A DNA stretch of 10,755 nt from Phycisphaerales bacterium (GCA_003171235.1 PMYM01000165.1:1-10755), one strand, 5' to 3'; counted from the stretch's first letter, positions 1-6,268 are shown. The notes: a model not told the origin generated them from the sequence alone. Numbers and translations are program-made.

Positions 1-39
1 ATGATTTGTGAAAAATGCTCTAACCGATTCGCCGGTGAG

Positions 40-618
40 CTATCCAAAGATATCGGTGGCCTGTTCGATGACGGCCGTCAGGTCGGCCGGGGTGAAGGGC
101 TTGCATAAGACGGCGTCGAATCCCTCCCGCAGCAGGGCGCCCTTTTGCCCGCGCGTCAGTGCCCCGCCCACCGACACCACCTTGGTGGAGGCGAGGTCCT
201 GGTTGGCCCGCAGGTTGCGCAGGATCTGGGCTGAATCCACCCCCTCTGCCACCACGCTCACCAGCACCACGTGGGGGCGGAATTCCTCGGCCCGCATGCC
301 GGCCTCGAAGTCGTTGGTGGCGGAGCGGACCTCGTAGCGGCCCTGGGCCGAGAGGCTCTTCGCAACGGCCAGGGCGGCCGAATCCGGGTCCACCACCAGC
401 ACCCGGATGACGTTGCCCTCCAACTCCTTGAGCGGCATGCCGTGCATCCGCATGAACTGGAGCAGTTGCTCGCGGGGAATGCGGCGGTCGCGGCTGCCGG
501 GAATGCGGTAGCCGGTAAGCTGCCCGGTGTCGAACCACTTGCTGACGGTGCGCGGGGCCACGTGGCAAATGCGGGCCACCTCTCCCGTCGTCAGCACTTC
601 CTTCCTTCGTGTGAGCAT
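40..618 (-). CDS. HTH (MerR/excisionase-like) protein with degenerate receiver domain
   Basis: The 192-residue protein joins an N-terminal winged-helix DNA-binding domain (about residues 9-50, with TTGEVARICHVAPRTVSKWF and GYRIPGSRDRRIP, typical of MerR/excisionase-type HTH_17 domains) to a C-terminal CheY-like receiver fold (about 70-192). In the receiver, the first acidic site reads VVDPDS (D77, D79) and the conserved Lys is present in LCKPF (K173). The position that should hold the phosphoacceptor Asp, 44 residues after D77, is Ser121 (VVLVSVV). It is therefore probably a cytoplasmic DNA-binding regulator whose receiver is not phosphorylated in the usual way. I chose the ATG at 618, just before the HTH and behind a weak purine stretch (AAGAAAGACGG). 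In-frame ATG 654 and GTG 666 would add 12 or 16 unconserved residues. No histidine kinase is adjacent. The fold assignment is confident; the target genes are unknown. Confidence 0.85.
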   Translation of the reverse strand: MLTRRKEVLTTGEVARICHVAPRTVSKWFDTGQLTGYRIPGSRDRRIPREQLLQFMRMHGMPLKELEGNVIRVLVVDPDSAALAVAKSLSAQGRYEVRSATNDFEAGMRAEEFRPHVVLVSVVAEGVDSAQILRNLRANQDLASTKVVSVGGALTRGQKGALLREGFDAVLCKPFTPADLTAVIEQATDIFG

Positions 619-706
619 GGCCGTCTTTCTTAGCCGCGCAGGGCTTTCCGCCATGAATATCGCCACGAACTAGGGGATGCTTTAGTAGGACCAGGCGAGT
701 TTGTGT

Positions 707-725
707 CGCGGGCATCTTGTCCGCG
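707..725. repeat. imperfect GGGCA-type hairpin
   Basis: CGCGGGCA, loop TCT, TGTCCGCG: 8-bp arms with one mismatch. It resembles the perfect GTCGGGCA/TGCCCGAC hairpin at 3183-3202, so it may be a diverged copy of the same family. It lies in the divergent gap between the HTH regulator and uvrD, where a terminator is not expected. Confidence 0.5.
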
Positions 726-740
726 TGGCTTTCCCCGGGT

Positions 741-763
741 GGAACAGGTTTGCAACCTGTTCC
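741..763. repeat. ACAGGTT palindrome, copy 1
   Basis: GGAACAGGTT, loop TGC, AACCTGTTCC: a perfect 10-bp inverted repeat with a 3-nt loop. The core ACAGGTT/AACCTGT is shared with the next palindrome five bases on. It lies between divergent genes, so it is unlikely to be a simple terminator. It looks like a REP-type dispersed palindrome, though the wider copy number cannot be seen here. Confidence 0.75.
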
Positions 764-768
764 ATTCC

Positions 769-789
769 GCACAGGTTAAAAACCTGTGC
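769..789. repeat. ACAGGTT palindrome, copy 2
   Basis: GCACAGGTT, loop AAA, AACCTGTGC: perfect 9-bp arms. The outer GGTGG at 738-742 and CCACC at 789-793 are also complementary, so copies 1 and 2 together form one compound structure of about 55 bp with two hairpins inside an outer stem. Confidence 0.75.
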
Positions 790-836
790 CACCAGGATAG
801 CCGCACTTGCCGGGCGGCCCCGGCTAGGGTAAGAAC

Positions 837-850
837 GTAATAGGTATTAC
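837..850. promoter_or_regulatory. short inverted repeat just upstream of uvrD
   Basis: GTAATAGGTATTAC is a perfect 6+6 inverted repeat with a GG centre, ending 4 nt before the GTG start of uvrD. It is AT-rich within a GC-rich gap and could be an operator or part of a promoter. No regulator can be named, and chance is possible at this length. Confidence 0.3.
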
Positions 851-854
851 TCTG

Positions 855-3077
855 GTGAACTCTCCCGTGGACATCCTGAGCGACCTTAACGAATCCCAGC
901 GCCGGGCCGTGACCCACCTGGAGGGCCCGCTGCTGGTGCTGGCCGGCGCTGGCTCTGGCAAGACCCGCGTCATAACGCGGCGCATCGCCTACCTGGCCAG
1001 CCAGGGCATCGACCCCCGCGGCATCCTGGCCATCACCTTCACCAACAAGGCCGCCGGCGAGATGAAGCAGCGGGTGGAGGCCCTGGGCCTGCCGCGCGGG
1101 GCGGTGGTGGGCACCTTCCACTCGGTCTGCGCCCGCATCCTGCGCGAGTTCGCCGCCCAGGCCAACCTGCCGCCCAACTTCATCATCTACGACGCCGACG
1201 ACCAACTCGCCCTGGTCCGCCAGGCCATGAAACGCCTGGAGTTGCCCACCGAGCAGTTGCCCCCCGGGCGGATTCACGCGGCCATCTCCCGGGCGAAAAA
1301 CAAGCTGCAGGACGAGGCCGGCTTCGCCGGCGCCGCCGAGGGCTTCGCCCAGCGCAAGATCGCCCAGGTCTACCAGCTCTACCAGCGGATGCTGGCGGAG
1401 AACCAGGCCGTGGACTTTGACGACCTGCTCTTGCGCGCCGTCTTGCTTATGCGCGACCACCCGGAGGTCCGCCAACTGCTGGGCCGGCGCTGGCGGTACG
1501 TGCTGGTGGACGAATACCAGGACACCAACCACGCCCAGTACGTGCTGGCCCACGGCATCGCCCTGGAGCACGAGAACATCGCCGTCACCGGCGACCCCGA
1601 CCAGAGCATCTACGCCTGGCGCGGGGCCGACCTCCGCAACATCCTGGAGTTCGAGGCCGACTACCCCAACGCCGTGGTCATCCGCCTGGAGCAAAACTAC
1701 CGCTCGCTGGCGCCGATTCTCTCGGCCGCCTCCAGCCTCATCGCCCACAACAGCCAGCGGAAGGAAAAGGACCTGGTGGCCACGCGCCCGGGCGCCCACG
1801 ACGTGCAGGTGCTGCGCCTGCTGGACGAGCACGCCGAGGCCGCCGAAGTGGCCAACCTGGCCCTGCGCCTGCGCCAGGAGGAGCGGCTGCGCTACAGCGA
1901 CATCGCCGTCTTCTACCGCGTCAACGCCCTGTCGCGCGTGCTGGAGGAGGCCTTCCGCCAGAGGGGCATCCCCTACCAGATCGCCCGGGGCGTGGAGTTC
2001 TACAACCGGCGCGAGATCAAGGACGTGCTGGCCTACCTGCGGTTGCTGGTCAACCCCGCCGACAACGTCTCCTGCCAGCGGGTGATCAACGTGCCCGCCC
2101 GGGGCATCGGGGCTGTGACTCTGGAGCGATTGGAGAAATTCGCTCAGTCCCGCGGCATTTCGCTCTTGCAGGCCTGCCGCGACGGGGCCGCCGCGGGCTT
2201 GTCCCAAGGCGCGGCGAGCAAGGCCGCCGCCTTCGCCGCCGTCCTGGCCGAACTGTCCGCCCAGATCGACAAGCCCGTCGCCGGCATCGTCGAGGCCGTG
2301 CTGAAACGCTCCGGGCTGGAGGAATTCCTCAAGTCCGCCGACGATCAGCGCCAGGCCCTCAAGAACGTCGAGGAGCTGGTCTCCACCGCCGCCGAGTTCG
2401 ACCGGGCAAACCCGGGTTCAAGCCTGGCCGAATTCCTCCACCAGGTCAGCCTGGTCAGCGACGTGGATTCCATCGACCCTCAGGCCGGGGCCGTCACCTT
2501 CATGACCCTGCACGCCGCCAAGGGGCTGGAGTTTCCCGCGGTCGTCATCGTCGGCTGCGAACAGGGCCTGCTGCCCCTGGGCCGCGATGACGGCGACGCC
2601 GACCTGGAGGAAGAGCGGCGGCTGGCCTTCGTGGGCATGACCCGCGCGCGCGACCGGCTGGTGCTGACCTCGGCCAAGTACCGCATGTTGCGCGGGCACA
2701 CCCAGCGGCGGACGGAGTCGCAGTTCCTGGGCGAGATCGGCGGCGATAGCGTCGTCCGCATGGACAAGGCCGGCGACGACCAGCGCCCCCGCCAGCCGGG
2801 CGTGCCGGTCGACCAGTTCAACCAGCTTCGCTACGACAGCCGGGAGGAAAGCGACGCCGACCAGCGGGCGATGATCGAGGCCATGGAGCAGGCCGACCTG
2901 CTGCCCGATCGGTTCAGCGCCTTCGCCCCAGGCCGGCGGGTCCGAAGCCCCATCTTCGGCGGGGGATTCGTCCGCAGCGTCAGTTTCAACGGCGAGTACA
3001 CCCGGGCTACCGTCGATTTCGACCGCGCCGGGCGAAAGACCCTCATCCTGGAATACGCCCCGCTCGAAGCCATCTGA
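855..3077 (+). CDS. uvrD: UvrD/PcrA-type ATP-dependent 3'-5' DNA helicase (SF1A)
   Basis: This 740-residue superfamily 1A helicase acts in nucleotide excision repair, mismatch repair or clearing of replication blocks. All motifs are seen in order: Q-motif LNESQRRAV (11-19), Walker A GAGSGKT (31-37), Ia ITFTNKAAGEM (60-70), II VDEYQD (218-223), III GDPDQSIYAWRGA (246-258), IV LEQNYRS (278-284), V TLHAAKGLEF (551-560) and VI EERRLAFVGMTRAR (586-599). The C-terminal segment (about 685-740, PGRRVRSPIFGGG... LEYAPLEAI) matches the Tudor-like RNA-polymerase-binding end of PcrA/UvrD, which separates it from Rep. Length is normal for the family. The start is GTG at 855 with no clear Shine-Dalgarno; a second in-frame GTG at 867 would remove only four residues. 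It is divergent from the HTH regulator and convergent with the M14 peptidase. The family call is secure; PcrA versus UvrD naming is conventional. Confidence 0.97.
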   Translation: MNSPVDILSDLNESQRRAVTHLEGPLLVLAGAGSGKTRVITRRIAYLASQGIDPRGILAITFTNKAAGEMKQRVEALGLPRGAVVGTFHSVCARILREFAAQANLPPNFIIYDADDQLALVRQAMKRLELPTEQLPPGRIHAAISRAKNKLQDEAGFAGAAEGFAQRKIAQVYQLYQRMLAENQAVDFDDLLLRAVLLMRDHPEVRQLLGRRWRYVLVDEYQDTNHAQYVLAHGIALEHENIAVTGDPDQSIYAWRGADLRNILEFEADYPNAVVIRLEQNYRSLAPILSAASSLIAHNSQRKEKDLVATRPGAHDVQVLRLLDEHAEAAEVANLALRLRQEERLRYSDIAVFYRVNALSRVLEEAFRQRGIPYQIARGVEFYNRREIKDVLAYLRLLVNPADNVSCQRVINVPARGIGAVTLERLEKFAQSRGISLLQACRDGAAAGLSQGAASKAAAFAAVLAELSAQIDKPVAGIVEAVLKRSGLEEFLKSADDQRQALKNVEELVSTAAEFDRANPGSSLAEFLHQVSLVSDVDSIDPQAGAVTFMTLHAAKGLEFPAVVIVGCEQGLLPLGRDDGDADLEEERRLAFVGMTRARDRLVLTSAKYRMLRGHTQRRTESQFLGEIGGDSVVRMDKAGDDQRPRQPGVPVDQFNQLRYDSREESDADQRAMIEAMEQADLLPDRFSAFAPGRRVRSPIFGGGFVRSVSFNGEYTRATVDFDRAGRKTLILEYAPLEAI

Positions 3078-3113
3078 ACCATTTTCAATCGCCAATTGTC
3101 AATTCACGAGAAC

Positions 3114-3149
3114 GGGTGGCATGGTCACGCTTCTTCTCGCGTGACCATG
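3114..3149. repeat. CATGGTCACGC hairpin, copy 1
   Basis: GGGTGG followed by CATGGTCACGC (3120-3130), loop TTCTTCTC, GCGTGACCATG (3139-3149): perfect 11-bp arms. The same arms recur at 3266-3295 and 5796-5825. This copy lies 36 bp past the uvrD stop and is followed by TTTAG, so it might help end uvrD transcription, but the T-run is too short for a standard terminator. Confidence 0.85.
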
Positions 3150-3182
3150 TTTAGCCCCTCGAATGGTGGACAGCAGTTGTAG

Positions 3183-3202
3183 GTCGGGCATGCTTGCCCG
3201 AC
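3183..3202. repeat. GTCGGGCA/TGCCCGAC hairpin
   Basis: Perfect 8-bp arms around a TGCT loop in the uvrD/M14 convergent gap. A diverged relative lies at 707-725. There is no T-run, so it is better described as a dispersed palindrome than a terminator. Confidence 0.65.
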
Positions 3203-3203
3203 G

Positions 3204-3245
3204 CCGGGTGCCATGCCCTTACGCGTCTTTTGCGGAAGGGCATGC
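3204..3245 (+). repeat. CATGCCCTT/AAGGGCATG repeat, uninterrupted copy
   Basis: A 42-nt element starting CCGGGTGC, with arms CATGCCCTT (3212-3220) and AAGGGCATG (3236-3244) and inner complementary CGC/GCG. The whole element recurs in reverse complement at 4684-4755, where its loop region holds an extra palindrome. Relative to the gene upstream of each copy (uvrD here, pheS there) both have the same orientation and lie 3' of the stop codon. Confidence 0.8.
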
Positions 3246-3259
3246 AGGAGGGATTGGCC

Positions 3260-3301
3260 GGGTGGCATGGTCACGCTGCTTCTCGCGTGACCATGTCACC
3301 C
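3260..3301. repeat. CATGGTCACGC hairpin, copy 2 (longest arms)
   Basis: Here the inverted repeat extends outward: GGGTGGCATGGTCACGC (3260-3276), loop TGCTTCTC, then GCGTGACCATGTCACCC (3285-3301), giving 17-bp arms with one mismatch. This probably shows the fuller ancestral form, with GGGTGGC/GCCACCC ends that the other two copies have only on one side. Confidence 0.85.
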
Positions 3302-3434
3302 GCCGCAGGCCCGGAGGGCCGCAAAGATGGTAGCCGGGGGCAGAGCGGCCGTCATGGCGCCCTTTTCGCGCCACCCACAAGTGCAGCTTGGGGATCCTGT
3401 CGCCAAGGCATTTCGCATGCAACAAGTTGCACGT
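3302..3434. other. rest of convergent intergenic gap, minor hairpins
   Basis: No credible gene is seen. Small inverted repeats are present: GGCCC-GGA-GGGCC (3308-3320), TGGCGC-CCTTTTC-GCGCCA (3355-3373) and GCAAC-AA-GTTGC (3419-3430). The 3355-3373 hairpin, read on the minus strand, also starts with GGGTGGC and lies 3' of the M14 gene, so it may belong to the same broad class as the other palindromes here or may assist termination. Confidence 0.4.
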
Positions 3435-4580
3435 CTACTTCTTTTCCCCCAGCCACTCGGCGGCGGCGCGGGCCAGGGCGATTCCCAGGCGGCGGTAGTC
3501 GTCGACCTCATAGGCCTTTTGAGCGTTGCCCTGGTAGCTGGTTTCGATGGTGACGGCGTCGATGCGGTTTTCCATGGCCCAGCGGCAGATGGAAAGGCCC
3601 GCCTGTCGGCCGTGGTTGTGGCTGGGGGGGTCGGGAAGGATGTGGGCCAGGGGCGAGCGGATGTCCTTATCCTGGAGGGCGTTATAGCGGTTGGCGAAAT
3701 CCTCGGCCATGGGATTGACGGGGGCATCGGCGTCCCAGCCGCGGCGCGGGACGTACACCGCCTGCTCGTAATGGCTGGGGGCGTGCAGGTCTATCAGCAG
3801 CATGGGACCGGCGTTTTCCCGTAGTCGCAGGACGTCGGCCCATACGGCCGAGGCCTCAGGCCGGCGCGGGCCATCCAGACCGTAAGAGCGGTTGCAGTCG
3901 TGGGGATACGGATCCTTACCGTATGAACCGGCCAGCACGTTGTCCAGGTCCACGAACGGCACGGCCCACCAGGTCAGCTCGCCCAGTTGCGGATCCTGGG
4001 CGACGCTGCGCAGCAGGCCGTCCAGCACCCACGAGCCGGGGGTCTCGCCGGCGTGATGCCGGGCGGTGAGATAAACCGCCGGGCGGTCTTTCCGCGCGGC
4101 GCGGTTGAACAGCCGCACGAGCGGCTGGTTTTGAGCGCTCAGGCCGATGAAGCAGGAAGAGAAGGCGTCGCCCAATTCGTTCAGCGTGGCATCCAGGTCG
4201 CAGGGTATGTATGGGTAGCAGAAGGCGATCTCGACCTGTTGGGCGGGAGGCAGTTGCCAGGCCCATTCCACCCGCCCCTGCGACGCCACCGCCTCGGGCA
4301 AACCCAGCCGCCCCCAAGGGCCCCAGGCGCCCTCTGCCAGGCGCCGGGCCACCGGCCTGTTCTGCGACCAGTTGGGCCCGCCGAGGGTTTGTTCGGGATT
4401 GGCCAGGACCGCCCGCACGGCCCGCCCGCCCAGGCCGCTCAGGCGAAAATAGAACCACATCGCCTGGGGGCAGTTCTTGCACTCGGCGGCGAAACGCACC
4501 TGGACCTTCTGGGCGTTGGCGCTGCTGGAGAGCAGCAGGCCGTTGCCCCCTGGAAAGTTTGACTCTAATGAAACAGCCAT
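3435..4580 (-). CDS. M14 family zinc carboxypeptidase (cytosolic carboxypeptidase-like)
   Basis: This 381-residue protein shows the M14 metallocarboxypeptidase signature. The zinc ligands H176 and E179 lie in ARHHAGET, the third ligand H266 in IDLHAPSH, and the catalytic Glu is E346 in VTIETSYQG. N230-R231 (DCNRSY) fits the substrate-carboxylate site. The first 150 residues form a non-catalytic domain ending in CYPYIPCDLDATL, as in the CCP/AGBL subfamily, which in eukaryotes trims glutamate from tubulin tails; the bacterial substrate is unknown. No signal peptide or membrane segment is seen, so it is probably cytoplasmic. I chose ATG 4580 with GGTGGA just upstream; an in-frame TTG at 4595 would add five residues. 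It follows pheS by 179 bp on the same strand, across two palindromic elements, and is convergent with uvrD. The family is well supported. Confidence 0.88.
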   Translation of the reverse strand: MAVSLESNFPGGNGLLLSSSANAQKVQVRFAAECKNCPQAMWFYFRLSGLGGRAVRAVLANPEQTLGGPNWSQNRPVARRLAEGAWGPWGRLGLPEAVASQGRVEWAWQLPPAQQVEIAFCYPYIPCDLDATLNELGDAFSSCFIGLSAQNQPLVRLFNRAARKDRPAVYLTARHHAGETPGSWVLDGLLRSVAQDPQLGELTWWAVPFVDLDNVLAGSYGKDPYPHDCNRSYGLDGPRRPEASAVWADVLRLRENAGPMLLIDLHAPSHYEQAVYVPRRGWDADAPVNPMAEDFANRYNALQDKDIRSPLAHILPDPPSHNHGRQAGLSICRWAMENRIDAVTIETSYQGNAQKAYEVDDYRRLGIALARAAAEWLGEKK

Positions 4581-4640
4581 GCCCGTTCCACCCAATGCTC
4601 AGACAACGGCAGCCGGAAAAGAACACCGCGCAACCCCTGC

Positions 4641-4665
4641 CACCCTTAAGCGAAGCTTGGGGGTG
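4641..4665 (+). repeat. CACCCTTAAGC hairpin
   Basis: CACCCTTAAGC, loop GAA, GCTTGGGGGTG: 11-bp arms including two G-T pairs that form only in plus-strand RNA; on the minus strand they become A-C mismatches. It lies between pheS and the M14 gene, both minus, so it is not an obvious terminator for either. It may be another dispersed palindrome family. Confidence 0.5.
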
Positions 4666-4683
4666 CGTCCCCGGTCGACGTGG

Positions 4684-4755
4684 GCATGCCCTTCCGCACC
4701 CGGCTTCGCCAAGGCTACGCCGGGCACGCAAGACGCGTAAGGGCATGGCACCCGG
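4684..4755 (-). repeat. CATGCCCTT/AAGGGCATG repeat with nested palindrome in the loop
   Basis: On the minus strand this is the 42-nt element of 3204-3245, matching it across both flanks (CCGGGTGCCATGCCCTTACG on one side, AAGGGCATGC on the other). Plus-strand bases 4699-4729 (31 nt) stand where the other copy has one extra A. The insert carries its own inverted repeat, CCCGGC (4699-4704) and GCCGGG (4719-4724), with a weaker GCC/GGC inside. It starts within 5 bp of the pheS stop. It reads as one small palindromic element sitting inside another. Confidence 0.75.
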
Positions 4756-4759
4756 CAGG

Positions 4760-5746
4760 TCAGAACTGCCGCAGGAAGCGCACGTCGTTCTCGAACAGCA
4801 GCCGGATGTCTCCGATGCCGTGTTTGCGCAGGGCCATCCGCTCGATGCCCATGCCGAAGGCAAAGCCGGTGTACTTCTGGCTGTCGTAGCCGACCGCCTC
4901 CAGCACGTTGGGATCGACCATGCCGCACCCGCCCAGTTCGACCCACCTGCCCTGGTCGGGGAAATGGATGTCTATCTCGGCCGACGGTTCGGTGAAGGGG
5001 AAGAACGACGCCCGGAAACGCGTCTTGACGTCCGGGCCGAAGTAGCTCTTGCAGAATTGGTCCAGTGTGGTGCGCAGGTCCACCATGGTGACGCCCTGGT
5101 CGACGTACAGGCCCTCCAACTGGTGGAACATGAAGTAGTGGGTGGCGTCAACGGCATCGGGGCGGTAGACGCGGCCGGGGGCGATGATCCGCACCGGCGG
5201 AGCGGTCTGTTCCATCACGCGGATCTGCACGGTGGAGGTCTGCGAGCGAAGCATGGTCCGCTGGTCGATGTAGAAGTTTTCCAGCTCGTCGCGGGCGGGA
5301 TGGCTGGGGGGGATGTTCAGGGCGTCGAAGTTGTGCCGCTCGTCCTCGACCTCCGGGCCGTAGGCGACGGAAAACCCCATGCGGGCGAAGATCTCGGTGA
5401 TTTCCTCGACGGTGCTGGTCAGGACGTGCCGGTGGCCCAGGCGAAGGGGCAGGCCCGGCAGGGTCACGTCAACGATCTGGGCCGCCGCCGGGGCGGCCTT
5501 GCCCACGCCGGCCTTGGAGGCCTCGTACGCCTCGCGCAGCACGCTCTTGAGTTCGTTAAGGCGCTTGCCGAACTCGGGCTTCTGGTCGCGAGGGACATCC
5601 TTCAGCCAGGCCATGGCGGCCTTGAGGGCGCCCTTGGTGCCCAGGTAGCGGATGCGCCACTGCTCCAGGTTGACCTGGTCGCTGACCGAGCGGAGCTGCT
5701 CCAGGGCCTCCTGGCGAAGTTTCTCGAGTTGGGAGAGCTCAGACAT
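4760..5746 (-). CDS. pheS: phenylalanyl-tRNA synthetase alpha subunit
   Basis: PheS charges tRNA-Phe with phenylalanine as part of the cytoplasmic PheS2-PheT2 complex. The 328-residue protein has the usual length and order. An N-terminal helical tRNA-binding arm (1-80, rich in E/K/L) is followed by class II core motif 1 around HPARDELENFYI (149-160), motif 2 (GRVYRPDAVDATH, 191-203, through FHQLEGL, 207-213), the FTEPS loop (251-255) that shapes the Phe pocket, and motif 3 GFAFGMGIERMAL (294-306). The ATG at 5746 gives the standard MSELSQLEKL start, but no Shine-Dalgarno precedes it: the upstream bases are a tandem TTCGAAT heptamer tract. It follows rplT by 102 bp on the same strand. The expected partner pheT is not downstream; an M14 peptidase is there instead, so pheT must lie elsewhere. 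Confidence 0.97.
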   Translation of the reverse strand: MSELSQLEKLRQEALEQLRSVSDQVNLEQWRIRYLGTKGALKAAMAWLKDVPRDQKPEFGKRLNELKSVLREAYEASKAGVGKAAPAAAQIVDVTLPGLPLRLGHRHVLTSTVEEITEIFARMGFSVAYGPEVEDERHNFDALNIPPSHPARDELENFYIDQRTMLRSQTSTVQIRVMEQTAPPVRIIAPGRVYRPDAVDATHYFMFHQLEGLYVDQGVTMVDLRTTLDQFCKSYFGPDVKTRFRASFFPFTEPSAEIDIHFPDQGRWVELGGCGMVDPNVLEAVGYDSQKYTGFAFGMGIERMALRKHGIGDIRLLFENDVRFLRQF

Positions 5747-5749
5747 ATT

Positions 5750-5777
5750 TTCGAATTTCGAGTTTCGAATTTCGAAT
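5750..5777. repeat. four tandem heptamers TTCGAAT upstream of pheS
   Basis: Units at 5750-5756, 5757-5763 (TTCGAGT variant), 5764-5770 and 5771-5777, followed by TTTATATTCG. The tract ends 3 bp before the pheS start codon (5744-5746) and takes the place of a ribosome binding site. It is AT-rich, partly self-complementary (TTCGAA), and resembles the short tandemly repeated heptamers known from cyanobacterial genomes. Confidence 0.85.
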
Positions 5778-5789
5778 TTATATTCGTCC

Positions 5790-5825
5790 GGGTGGCATGG
5801 TCACGCTTTCTTTCGCGTGACCATG
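5790..5825. repeat. CATGGTCACGC hairpin, copy 3
   Basis: GGGTGG then CATGGTCACGC (5796-5806), loop TTTCTTTC, GCGTGACCATG (5815-5825): perfect 11-bp arms identical to the copies at 3120 and 3266. It lies in the rplT-pheS gap, next to the heptamer tract. The pyrimidine loop keeps the same strand orientation in all three copies, although the nearby genes run in different directions. Confidence 0.85.
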
Positions 5826-5848
5826 TTTCGCTTTCGACTTGGGACGTA

Positions 5849-6268
5849 TTACTCCGCTGTCGCGGTCTCGGGGGCCGGCGCAGGCCGGCGCGACACCGGC
5901 TCCACCACGTACTGCGGGGCCTTGCCCATGGCCGCGGTGAACACCTGGTCAAAGGCCGCCGGATCGGCAATGGCCATTTCCGAAAGCATCTTGCGATTCA
6001 GGGCGATCTTGGCCTTGGCCACGCCGGCCATGAACGCGCTGTAGCTGACGCCGCGCATGCGGCAGGCGGCGTTGATGCGGATGATCCACATCGCGCGGAA
6101 GTCGCGTTTGCGGAGCTTGCGCCCGTACTGCTGGTAGCGCATGGCCCGCATGGTGGCTTCGATGGCGGCGCGGTACCAGCGGTGGCTGGCGCCGTAGAAA
6201 CCTTTGGCTCGGTGGAGGACTTTGCGGTGGCGCCGCATCGAGGCGGGGGCCGAAGTTGTACGTGGCAT
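5849..6268 (-). CDS. rplT: 50S ribosomal protein L20
   Basis: L20 binds 23S rRNA early in 50S subunit assembly. The 139-residue product starts MPRTTSAPASMRRHRKVLH and carries the basic L20 core, including RAKGFYGASHRWYRAA, AMRYQQYGRKLRKRDFRAMW and RINAACRMRGVSYS. I chose ATG 6268 because GGGAG (6277-6281) lies 8 nt upstream and the protein then begins as L20 normally does; the longer reading frame would add 12 unrelated residues. L20 is commonly near 120 residues, and here the C-terminus carries an extra Pro/Ala-rich tail (PVSRRPAPAPETATAE). It lies 131 bp after rpmI, the normal partner, and upstream of pheS. Transcription probably comes from the promoter before rpmI. Confidence 0.97.
   Translation of the reverse strand: MPRTTSAPASMRRHRKVLHRAKGFYGASHRWYRAAIEATMRAMRYQQYGRKLRKRDFRAMWIIRINAACRMRGVSYSAFMAGVAKAKIALNRKMLSEMAIADPAAFDQVFTAAMGKAPQYVVEPVSRRPAPAPETATAE

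Noticed and set aside
20..772. Alternative minus-strand frame over the HTH regulator
   Set aside because: The 40-618 frame contains HTH and receiver motifs; this one does not.
707..793. Repeats as a CRISPR array
   Set aside because: The units are palindromes of different sequence without regular spacers, and no cas gene is present.
630..2207. Long minus-strand open frame opposite uvrD
   Set aside because: It is antisense to the helicase motifs, rich in G/V/Q/L as expected for a GC3-biased shadow, and has no start signal.
3114..3150. Hairpin as intrinsic terminator of uvrD
   Set aside because: Only TTT follows, and the same hairpin occurs elsewhere without T's, so repeat identity explains it better.
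3194..3553. Open frame starting in the palindromic gap
   Set aside because: It is made of repeat sequence, then runs antisense into the M14 gene.
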